Part shown: piece by piece, positions 1-4,635 of the stretch
How the letters are laid out: every line of letters begins with the position of its first letter
Position numbering within the stretch: the first letter of the stretch is position 1
Assembly: GCA_946480885.1 (NCBI GenBank)
Contig: CAMLLK010000033.1
Coordinates: 1-7,872 of the forward strand
Source of the DNA: an uncultured Thermoproteales archaeon
GTDB taxonomy: Archaea; Thermoproteota; Thermoprotei; Thermoproteales; Thermoproteaceae
Direction: 5' to 3'
Length of the DNA: 7,872 nt
Program-made: the position numbers and the translations under genes
Notes under the pieces: generated by a model
Told to the model about the DNA's origin: nothing
What the model saw: only the letters and a program-made list of their open reading frames with translations
The model's database searches: none

Positions 1-54
1 CCCCCCCCCCCCCCGCCACCCCCCCTCTTTCCCTACACGACGCTCTTCCGATCT
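1..54. other. Sequencing artefact: poly-C tract plus Illumina adapter
   Basis: Positions 25-54 are identical to the last 30 bases of the Illumina TruSeq read 1 adapter (the part ending in GCTCTTCCGATCT). Positions 1-24 are almost pure C. Read on the other strand, this is genomic insert, then the read-through adapter starting AGATCGGAAGAGC, then poly-G, which is what two-colour Illumina instruments emit once signal is lost. The true genomic sequence therefore begins at about position 55. The tract should be trimmed and not read as a repeat, a telomere or a replicon end. Confidence 0.97.
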
Positions 55-380
55 ATAGACCTGAGTACGCCAGACTGACTCTGCCCAACGCCACCGCTGT
101 AAAATTTGCAGTACAGATAAACGCCAGAGAGTTATTGTTTAACTTCGTCCCTCTTAGATGTGCATACCCAGCCCAGGCGGAGATTAGACACGTCTGTTGG
201 CAAATCTACGCCCACGCCTGGAAGCTGTGGCCAACCCTGTCCAAACTAGTGTGGGAAGACCTACCACAGCTACATAGAGACTTCTGCACAGGCGTGCCAA
301 AAGGCGAAGACTGCCGCCTATACGCAATAAGAGACGCAGAAGAAAAACACGGCCCCCTCCCAGAGAGGCCGTGGCTATGA
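55..380 (+). CDS. thyX: Flavin-dependent thymidylate synthase ThyX, C-terminal part (5' end missing)
   Basis: ThyX converts dUMP to dTMP using methylene-tetrahydrofolate, FAD and NADPH, and replaces ThyA in many archaea. The reading frame is open from the first genomic bases (first full codon at 57) to TGA 378-380, giving about 107 residues. It begins RPEYARLTLPNATAVKF and continues with QINARELL, LRCAYPAQAEIR and a C-terminal helix. This matches the ThyX C-terminal half, where an N-R-x-L segment is followed by LR-C-x-x-AQ-x-EIR; the arginines there help bind dUMP and FAD in the tetramer. The N-terminal RHR-x7-S-x-R signature lies off the left edge. The loss is an assembly break at the adapter, not a biological truncation. 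A TTG at 135 could open a shorter frame, but the family similarity starts upstream of it, so it is not the start. The stop overlaps the next gene's ATG in an ATGA, implying translational coupling. ThyX identity is from motif recall only. Confidence 0.85.
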
Positions 381-1237
381 AAGTACTTATCAGAGGCCTA
401 GAGGCGGGCTCTGCATATCTAGCATATCTACTAAGAGAGAGTGGAGTCTATGTAGAAATACAAACAGCCAGTCTCCAAGACCCAGTACTCGACGTCCCCC
501 CCTTCGATCCGGTTTTTACACTAGACTTCCTCAAAGAGGTGTTGGGAGTTGTATTTGTAGAAAAACCCACAGGCAGCTACGACGCAGTAGTTGACTCATG
601 TGACATATTCAACTTAGGCGAGTTAAAAAAGGCGTTTGAAAAGAAAAAGCCAATATACGTCATTGGCGACGCTTGGCTATCGGCGTCTATATCGCTCTAC
701 CACGGACTGCCCGTGCCGGACGTAGACATAGACCTGCCCGTGGAGAAGACAGAAAGTTTTGAAGAAGTGAATATTATGTATAGGCTGTATGTGGGGGGCA
801 ACTACGCTATCTGTGGCAGTTTTAGAGACGGCTGGGGAGACTGTCTCTACACACCCATGAGAGCGTTTGAACGTATATTCACCGCGGTGGATATATACAG
901 CGCTTTGACGGGTCTAGAGCCGCCTAAGAGAAAACTAAAACTTGAATACGCAGTGGGGAGAGATACAGCCTATGTGACAATTGGCTGTAGGCCAGAGGGG
1001 AAAGCCTCTAAGATTAACCTAGAGAGAACTTCAGTGTGGCTATACAGCGAGGGCGGGCGGCCTAGCTACGTCTATATACAAACCCCAGTGGACGACTTAC
1101 AGTGGGCCTTCGCAATGTATAACTTAGCAAGATATACTGACTCCGCCTTTCTATTCGACATGGGGGTAGCCGGCAGAGGCCCCCTCAACATCGCCTATCT
1201 AGGACATCTATTTAGAGAAAAGAGAAAAAGTTTATAA
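377..1237 (+). CDS. Unrecognised protein with degenerate Rossmann-like N-terminus, coupled to thyX
   Basis: I do not recognise this 286-residue protein. ATG 377 is preferred over GTG 371 because it overlaps the thyX stop as ATGA and has a GAGAGG Shine-Dalgarno-like stretch at 363-368, 8 nt upstream; GTG 371 would leave only 2 nt. The N-terminus, MKVLIRGLEAGSAYLAYLL, reads as beta strand, glycine turn (G7, G11), helix, as in FAD or NAD(P)-binding folds, but the turn lacks the full GxGxxG. A later KPIYVIGDAWLSASISLYHG segment recalls the second FAD-binding GD motif of pyridine nucleotide-disulfide oxidoreductases, and the C-terminal third is rich in beta strands. No redox CxxC or CxxxxC pair is visible, and there is no signal peptide or membrane segment. 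A degenerate flavoprotein is therefore a weak inference. Co-translation with thyX, a flavin enzyme, is the only functional hint. It ends at TAA 1235-1237, inside the TATA box of the RNA candidate downstream. Confidence 0.8.
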   Translation: MKVLIRGLEAGSAYLAYLLRESGVYVEIQTASLQDPVLDVPPFDPVFTLDFLKEVLGVVFVEKPTGSYDAVVDSCDIFNLGELKKAFEKKKPIYVIGDAWLSASISLYHGLPVPDVDIDLPVEKTESFEEVNIMYRLYVGGNYAICGSFRDGWGDCLYTPMRAFERIFTAVDIYSALTGLEPPKRKLKLEYAVGRDTAYVTIGCRPEGKASKINLERTSVWLYSEGGRPSYVYIQTPVDDLQWAFAMYNLARYTDSAFLFDMGVAGRGPLNIAYLGHLFREKRKSL

Positions 1238-1240
1238 ATA
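1231..1240 (+). promoter_or_regulatory. TATA box for the RNA candidate at 1259-1320
   Basis: TTTATAAATA is a near-consensus archaeal TATA element, preceded by the purine-rich stretch AGAGAAAAAG, which suits a BRE. Its centre (about 1235) predicts transcription from about 1260, the first base pairs of the folded RNA. No plus-strand protein gene starts downstream for more than 600 bases, so the promoter is best explained by a non-coding transcript. It overlaps the stop codon of the upstream gene. Confidence 0.6.
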
Positions 1241-1258
1241 TGTATAGAAATAGGTCCA

Positions 1259-1320
1259 CCGCGACGGGTCGCAGAGAGCCGTAAAATACGGCCCTGTGAC
1301 GCGGCCTGACGGCGTCTGGG
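1259..1320 (+). ncRNA. Candidate structured small RNA, family unknown
   Basis: This stretch between two convergent genes is about two-thirds G+C, well above its surroundings, a known mark of RNA genes in hyperthermophiles. It can fold into one long hairpin: CCGCG 1259-1263 with CGCGG 1300-1304, TCGCAG 1269-1274 with CTGTGA 1294-1299 (one G-U pair), and GCCGTA 1278-1283 with TACGGC 1287-1292 closing an AAA loop. This leaves a 5-nt bulge (1264-1268) and an AGA/C internal loop. An alternative is a series of small hairpins, including GCGA/TCGC at 1261-1272 and GAC/GTC at 1308-1316. A TATA box lies 25 nt upstream and T-rich sequence follows at 1321. I see no C/D boxes with guide spacing, no ACA tail, no tRNA arms, and no RNase P or SRP core. 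An atypical H/ACA-like guide, a family known from Pyrobaculum, is possible but unproven. It could also be a 3'-end structure shared by the two converging mRNAs. Confidence 0.5.
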
Positions 1321-1330
1321 TTATTGTTTT
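1321..1330 (+). terminator. Possible T-rich terminator after the RNA candidate
   Basis: TTATTGTTTT directly follows the GC-rich folded stretch. Archaeal RNA polymerase stops at T-rich runs, so this could end the plus-strand RNA at about 1320-1330. The run is short and interrupted, and it also encodes the last codons of the minus-strand eL15 gene, so support is weak. Confidence 0.3.
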
Positions 1331-1881
1331 AACTTCGGCAAAAGCGTTTTCTTTAAATATTCAATAACTTTTCTCTGCCTCTTTCTTAACCTCCTCATAA
1401 TCCTCCTCCTAGGCACTTCACTGCCACATATCTGCAAGTATAACTGGTCGCCTCTCACAGAGGGGTGGTTGCAGTCGATTAGAATTACTTCAAAATAGCG
1501 ATAGATGCCGTCGTCGGCTACCCAATAGCTATTGAGAACCTCTAGACCTGGGAACTTTCTAGCAGCTCTCTCCTCTGCCACTTGACGCCACGACTTCCAC
1601 GCAGTTATTCCATAGACGCCCATCCTCTTAGGTCTCCTACCCGAGTCAGGCCTCCGACGGTTAAAGGGACCTCTCGCCACCCTAACTCTCACAACCACTA
1701 CCCCTTGTTTCGCCTTGTATCCCAACTTTCTAGCTTTTTCAAGACGGAACGGTCTCTCTACTCTAACAACCGATGGAGATCGCCTCCACTCTATCAAAAC
1801 TTTTCTCATCAACTCTTCGTGGATAGGCCTCCCGTTTTTTCTATACCACATAGCCATGTATTTATAAGCCGAAGGCGCCAT
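1321..1881 (-). CDS. rpl15e: 50S ribosomal protein eL15 (L15e)
   Basis: eL15 is a basic protein of the archaeal and eukaryotic large subunit, absent from bacteria. The 186-residue protein starts MAPSAYKYMAMWYRKNG, aligning with the family's AYKYI..LW start, which supports ATG 1881. Further family blocks follow: WRRSP..VRVERPFRLEKA (about 32-50), ARKLGYKAKQGVVVVRVRV (about 50-68), a GRRPKRMGVYG segment (about 81-91), AEERAARKFPGLEVLNSYWV (about 102-121) and YRYFEVILID (about 127-136). The first 145 residues look canonical, while the C-terminus is unusual: it lacks the usual RGLTSAG...RGLR segment and has a very basic RRRIMRRLRKRQRK stretch and a helix instead. The gene ends where the RNA candidate ends and is divergent from the COG1325/RNase P operon, with which eL15 is often clustered in archaea. 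It is probably leaderless: a TATA element is centred 25 nt upstream of the ATG. Confidence 0.93.
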   Translation of the reverse strand: MAPSAYKYMAMWYRKNGRPIHEELMRKVLIEWRRSPSVVRVERPFRLEKARKLGYKAKQGVVVVRVRVARGPFNRRRPDSGRRPKRMGVYGITAWKSWRQVAEERAARKFPGLEVLNSYWVADDGIYRYFEVILIDCNHPSVRGDQLYLQICGSEVPRRRIMRRLRKRQRKVIEYLKKTLLPKLKQ

Positions 1882-1900
1882 AGCCGAAAATCTCAGCTAC

Positions 1901-1910
1901 CTATTTAAGT
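1901..1910. promoter_or_regulatory. Shared TATA-like element between eL15 and the COG1325 operon
   Basis: CTATTTAAGT (reverse strand ACTTAAATAG) is the only A/T-rich core in the 47-bp gap between the divergent starts at 1881 (minus) and 1929 (plus). Its centre, 1905.5, is about 24 nt from each start codon, the distance expected for leaderless archaeal transcripts in both directions. The minus-strand side has an A-rich BRE-like run (AAAAAAC). The plus-strand side lacks one, so the eL15 direction is probably stronger. Confidence 0.6.
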
Positions 1911-1928
1911 TTTTTACTTCTAGACGCC

Positions 1929-2273
1929 GTGTCGTGTAGATATATCGAAATTTCTACTATTGTACACGCCACTGAGAGTCTAGATAGAGTAGTAGAGGGG
2001 TTAAGATATTTGGGAGACTTGCCTATAGTTATTGAAATTTTAGAAGGCCACTACGGCAATGTGATATATCTACTTACCTCTTTCTTAGAAAACTGCGACG
2101 ACTTGTTGAAAAAATTGTGTAAAGCCCTCGGAGGCCAGTTGCCGGCTGTTAGAGACAAAGACGGCGTCTACTACATACGTTTAGACAAACAAGCTCTAAT
2201 ACGCGGAGTTTTTAAAGTAGGGGAACACGACGACGTAGTGAGACTTAAGATTAGGACAAAAAATGTATGTTAG
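1929..2273 (+). CDS. COG1325 RNA-binding protein (predicted exosome-associated)
   Basis: This 114-residue protein belongs to the archaeal RNA-binding family COG1325, described in the literature as a predicted exosome subunit. The signature is a near N-terminal IVHATES (residues 11-17) and the family's hallmark EGHYGN (39-44) within a small alpha/beta fold; the [17 protein letters not shown] helix (52-68) follows. It is slightly shorter than the usual 130-150 residues. GTG 1929 is chosen because it gives the full [12 protein letters not shown] strand and lies 24 nt after the TATA-like element, so the mRNA is probably leaderless. The gene overlaps the Rpp30 start by 11 bp and leads the operon COG1325-Rpp30-Pop5, an order seen in the archaeal RNase P/exosome supercluster, which strengthens all three assignments. 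Its biochemical role has not been established as far as I know; RNA binding is family-based inference. Confidence 0.85.
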   Translation: MSCRYIEISTIVHATESLDRVVEGLRYLGDLPIVIEILEGHYGNVIYLLTSFLENCDDLLKKLCKALGGQLPAVRDKDGVYYIRLDKQALIRGVFKVGEHDDVVRLKIRTKNVC

Positions 2274-2778
2274 AAAGGGGTTTGTAGAGTGGGATCTCGT
2301 AGTAGTAAGTCTAGAGACAGAGGCGTCTCTGTGGGAAGTGGGAGTCCGAGCTGCAGTGTTGAGAAAAGAGGCTGAGACTTGTCTCCTTGCCCCCTTTGTG
2401 CGTGGCGTAGATATAAAGTGGGCAGAGGCCTTCAATAGAGAGATGTTTAATAAATTGGTATATAGAGACGCCCAAGTCATTAGAGTAGACCCACGGGTAA
2501 TAATTACACGAGACCAAGTCAAGACTGCGATGAGGCGAGGCGTGTATATAGAGTTGTCTCTCAAAACGCTTATAAAAGACCTACCCCTCCTTAAAGAGTG
2601 GTTAGAGGTGTTAGAGCCAGAGGCTGTGATCTTCTCCACGTCAGTAGAGACTCCACTAGACGTAAAGTCGCCGCTTGACCTCACGGCTTTGTTAGTAGAA
2701 ATCAGCGGAGATAAAAGTTGGGCGGCGCCTATATTAAAGTCTTTAGATATACTCGTAGAACTAGTTGTTAGTAAATGA
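2263..2778 (+). CDS. rnp3: RNase P protein component 3 (Rpp30)
   Basis: Rpp30 pairs with Pop5 and activates the catalytic domain of the RNase P RNA, which removes 5' leaders from pre-tRNAs. The match is clearest in the C-terminal half of this 171-residue protein. [10 protein letters not shown] corresponds to the family's strand ending in FSLRPLL, and [23 protein letters not shown] corresponds to the ...TSSA...WDVRYPRDLISL block, followed by a final helix like that of the Pyrococcus protein. The N-terminal half is weakly conserved. The protein is some 40 residues shorter than Pyrococcus Rpp30; much of the deficit falls where the long helix after the FSLRPLL strand should be. It overlaps the upstream gene by 11 bp and the Pop5 gene by ATGA, so the three are probably one transcript. 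Gene order supports the call; from sequence alone it would be moderate. Confidence 0.85.
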   Translation: MYVRKGFVEWDLVVVSLETEASLWEVGVRAAVLRKEAETCLLAPFVRGVDIKWAEAFNREMFNKLVYRDAQVIRVDPRVIITRDQVKTAMRRGVYIELSLKTLIKDLPLLKEWLEVLEPEAVIFSTSVETPLDVKSPLDLTALLVEISGDKSWAAPILKSLDILVELVVSK

Positions 2779-3074
2779 GGTATTTAGTTATTAGGGCTGT
2801 AGACCCAGTGTCATGTTATATAAAGTTTTTAGAAAAATATATACTAGTCGGCATCTCCTCTTTAATAAATCCGCCGAAGTTTGTAGCTATATACGACGAC
2901 GTGTTGATAATTGGTGTGACTAAAGAAGTCGTCAAGACGGCTAGGGCTGTGGTGGCTCTACTAGACGGCTGTAGAGTAGTGAAGATATTGGGCACTTCTA
3001 AAAGAGCTAAGGCTGTGGCTGCGTCTATTAGAAAATTAGAAAATTATATATCTCAGACGCCATGTAAAACGTGA
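2775..3074 (+). CDS. rnp2: RNase P protein component 2 (Pop5/Rpp14 family)
   Basis: Pop5 is the partner of Rpp30 in archaeal RNase P. The 99-residue protein opens with RYLVIRAV, matching the family's N-terminal RYIAFEV strand. It continues with [47 protein letters not shown], which follows Pop5's order of a GIIR strand, a long VRAAL helix, a strand and the VSGTIKKA turn. Here the usual SGT turn is replaced by GTSKRAKA. The protein is about 20 residues shorter than Pyrococcus Pop5, mainly at the N-terminus. The ATG overlaps the rnp3 stop (ATGA), implying coupled translation of the two partners. Its stop TGA 3072-3074 lies inside the C box of the downstream guide RNA, and a TATA box for that RNA lies in its last codons. 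Confidence 0.85.
   Translation: MRYLVIRAVDPVSCYIKFLEKYILVGISSLINPPKFVAIYDDVLIIGVTKEVVKTARAVVALLDGCRVVKILGTSKRAKAVAASIRKLENYISQTPCKT
3041..3050 (+). promoter_or_regulatory. TATA box for the box C/D sRNA
   Basis: AAATTATATA lies inside the end of the Pop5 gene, after a purine-rich stretch (TTAGAAAATTAGA). Its centre, about 3046, predicts a start at about 3070-3071, the first base of the C box. The sRNA could therefore be made independently of the operon, although processing from read-through mRNA is also possible. Confidence 0.5.
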
Positions 3075-3122
3075 TGATGGGTATCAAAGTATTGACTTGT
3101 GATAGCCTCGCGACGGACTGAT
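3070..3122 (+). ncRNA. Box C/D guide sRNA
   Basis: Archaeal C/D sRNAs guide 2'-O-methylation by fibrillarin with Nop5 and L7Ae. All four boxes are in order: C box GTGATGA 3071-3077 (perfect RUGAUGA), D' box TTGA 3092-3095 (one change from CUGA), C' box GTGATAG 3099-3105 (relaxed), D box CTGA 3118-3121 (perfect). The guides are 14 nt (3078-3091) and about 12 nt (3106-3117), with a 3-nt D'-C' spacer, the compact form of hyperthermophiles. By the N-plus-5 rule the D guide pairs a U in CCGUCG(C/U)GAG. From memory this resembles conserved 23S rRNA near the peptidyl transferase centre, around E. coli position 2593. The D' guide would target UACUUUGAUACCCA; its GAUACCC core resembles the conserved 16S GAUACCC segment, but this is weak. 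The C box contains the Pop5 stop codon, and the D box touches the end of the convergent ligase gene. Confidence 0.85.
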
Positions 3123-4018
3123 CAACGTCTTAATTTCTCCAATAAATAGTCAATTATATACTCGGCTGGGTTTATGCCAGTGGCCAACTTAAACCCTTGC
3201 CAACTCATAGTGGGGTTCACCTCCAGTACGTAATAGCCCTCTGGCGTCTCAGCCACGTCGACGCCCCCATAGTCAAGGCCAAGCGTCTCCACAGCCCGCA
3301 CTGCAAGTTCTTCCAGCTCAGGCGTCAATTTAGCCGCCTCCGGCCTGGCGCCTTGTGCCACATTAGTCTTCCAACTCTCCCCCCTTCTATACTCAGCCCC
3401 AATGGCGCGGCCCCCCACTACAACTACTCTATAGTCTCCACTCCCCTTTTCTAAATATTTCTGTACATACAGCGGCTTGTTTATATTTATCAACATAGAA
3501 AATATGTGGAAAGCTACGTCGGGGTTGTCTACTAAAAACACGCCGTATCCCATAGCCCCTCTCAGTTGTTTAACTACAGACTTGCCCCACTCAGCTATTG
3601 CTCTATAGCCGGCGAACATATTCTCAGTCACTATTGTGGGAGGCACCGGTAGGCCGGCCTTTGCTAATTTTATCAAAGCGGCCATTTTGTCTCCCGCCGC
3701 CACCCACCGCTCTACTGGATTCATGACGTATATCCCCACTTCCTCTACCGCCTTGACGGCCCAGACTCTGTAGAGAAACTGTTCAAAATCTCTAAAAATG
3801 CCTAGATGTCTTAAAACTGCGCCGGGGACGTCCACCGGCGCCGGGGGGCCTCTGCCGATTGACTGTCTAACTCTTACCCCTCCGCCGATATGTATTTCTA
3901 ACATGTCGACGTATATCCTCGTCGGCGTGTGTCCCCTTTTCACAATTGCCTCCTCTAGATCAGCCACGTCGCCTGGGTTAAACTCTACTTCATACGGCCT
4001 AATAATACCTATTTTCAT
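3122..4018 (-). CDS. RimK-family ATP-grasp ligase, substrate unknown
   Basis: ATP-grasp ligases of this type activate a carboxylate as acyl-phosphate and join it to an amine, for example adding glutamate to a cofactor or protein. The 298-residue length fits RimK, LysX, MptN and CofF. Visible features: an N-terminal preATP-grasp domain (MKIGIIRPYE onward), NPVERWVAAGDKMAALIKLAKAGLPVP (100-126), the ATP-binding K150, a glycine-rich loop RGAMGYGVFLV (153-163), hinge YVQKYLE (184-190), DYRVVVVGG (195-203), substrate-side WKTNVAQGA (216-224), and metal ligands D254, E266 and N268 in a VLEVNPTMSWQGF block. All catalytic positions appear intact. It is not clearly LysX: no LysW or lysine genes are nearby, and the end resembles RimK/MptN proteins more. 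Its ATG overlaps the stop of the upstream Cys-rich protein by ATGA, so the two are co-translated. That protein may be a partner or substrate, which is inference. Confidence 0.88.
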   Translation of the reverse strand: MKIGIIRPYEVEFNPGDVADLEEAIVKRGHTPTRIYVDMLEIHIGGGVRVRQSIGRGPPAPVDVPGAVLRHLGIFRDFEQFLYRVWAVKAVEEVGIYVMNPVERWVAAGDKMAALIKLAKAGLPVPPTIVTENMFAGYRAIAEWGKSVVKQLRGAMGYGVFLVDNPDVAFHIFSMLININKPLYVQKYLEKGSGDYRVVVVGGRAIGAEYRRGESWKTNVAQGARPEAAKLTPELEELAVRAVETLGLDYGGVDVAETPEGYYVLEVNPTMSWQGFKLATGINPAEYIIDYLLEKLRR

Positions 4019-4608
4019 AAAAGATCGACCCCCCAGAGGTCTTTACACAGACCGGGCAGTAGGAAAAACGCCACGGCCTCTGGGTCTATGGCTTTTAGTT
4101 GTTTCACAGTGTTCACCACCGCCGCCATGGGCTGGCCGGTTAGTACAATTGGAGGACTGTATAACATACAGCCGTCTGGGTGTTCATAGACAGTAATCGG
4201 TTCTGGAGCCACCTCAACGCAGTGGCCCCCGCCGCAGATGTATATCCCATAAGGCCGCTGGGTTATATATCTCCCATCTCCTAATGGGACGACGGGGCCG
4301 ACGGGACAGATACACCCTCCTTTATGTACATCGTAGAGTTTTAACAAGGCCTTCTCTACTTTCTCATAGCCATACCTCCGGCCGTAGTTTATAAGAAAAG
4401 CCCACACAGGCTTTTTAAAACTCCCAGACACCTCAATGTTGAAAAATCGCCTAGCCTCCCGGGGATCTGCGCCAAAGGCTATCGCCAACGGCGCCACGTC
4501 GTATGGAGAGGCTTGGAAAGACTCCATAATTTCTAGAGATAGTTTGAGGATTTCGCCGCCGTCAGCCTTTGGGCTACATGTAGAGAATTTCTCTACTACA
4601 CATGACAC
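4015..4608 (-). CDS. Cysteine-rich protein of unknown function, operon with the ATP-grasp ligase
   Basis: I do not recognise this 197-residue protein. It has eight cysteines (3, 11, 99, 101, 125, 130, 147, 188), a high count for a cytosolic protein. Four form a compact pattern: C99-I-C101 in GGCICPVGP, then C125-GGGH-C130, which could be a zinc or Fe-S site; H129 and C147 are further candidate ligands. The first 95 residues look helical, including an EARRFFNIEVSGSFKKPVW segment, and the remainder is mixed. There is no signal peptide or membrane helix. Start GTG 4608 is chosen because TTTTAAAA is centred 23-24 nt upstream, implying a leaderless mRNA, and because no ATG in this frame precedes residue 28. 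The gene overlaps the RimK-type ligase by ATGA. It lies just downstream of sufB on the same strand (27-bp gap), so an Fe-S link is possible, but it has its own promoter. Confidence 0.82.
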   Translation of the reverse strand: MSCVVEKFSTCSPKADGGEILKLSLEIMESFQASPYDVAPLAIAFGADPREARRFFNIEVSGSFKKPVWAFLINYGRRYGYEKVEKALLKLYDVHKGGCICPVGPVVPLGDGRYITQRPYGIYICGGGHCVEVAPEPITVYEHPDGCMLYSPPIVLTGQPMAAVVNTVKQLKAIDPEAVAFFLLPGLCKDLWGVDLL

Positions 4609-4627
4609 AAGTAGAGAAAAGCCACAG

Positions 4628-4635
4628 TTTTAAAA
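4628..4635 (-). promoter_or_regulatory. TATA box for the Cys-rich protein/ATP-grasp operon
   Basis: TTTTAAAA is a palindromic A/T core in the 27-bp gap after sufB. Its centre is about 24 nt upstream of GTG 4608 on the minus strand, the spacing of a leaderless archaeal promoter. It immediately follows the sufB stop at 4636-4638, so the operon can be transcribed separately from sufB. Confidence 0.55.

Noticed and set aside
1..24. Poly-C tract as a genomic simple repeat or replicon end
   Set aside because: It directly precedes a perfect Illumina adapter and is explained as complemented poly-G noise.
135..380. Short independent gene starting at TTG 135
   Set aside because: The same frame is open upstream to the adapter junction and the upstream residues match ThyX, so this is an internal codon of a truncated gene.
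1259..1320. tRNA, box C/D RNA, RNase P RNA or SRP RNA at the GC-rich stretch
   Set aside because: There is no T-loop or anticodon arm; one CTGA is present but no C box with guide spacing; no RNase P P4 core or SRP helix 8 motif could be found. Only an unclassified RNA call is justified.
2196..2684. Minus-strand frame of 162 codons opposite the COG1325 and Rpp30 genes
   Set aside because: It is antisense to two well-supported, overlapping genes, has a Ser/Thr-rich low-quality composition and resembles no family. It is a shadow frame.
3122..4018. LysX, the lysine-biosynthesis ligase
   Set aside because: LysX normally sits with lysW and other lysine genes, absent here, and the glycine loop and C-terminal NPTMSWQGF block are not clearly LysX. 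The family call is kept at RimK-type ATP-grasp.
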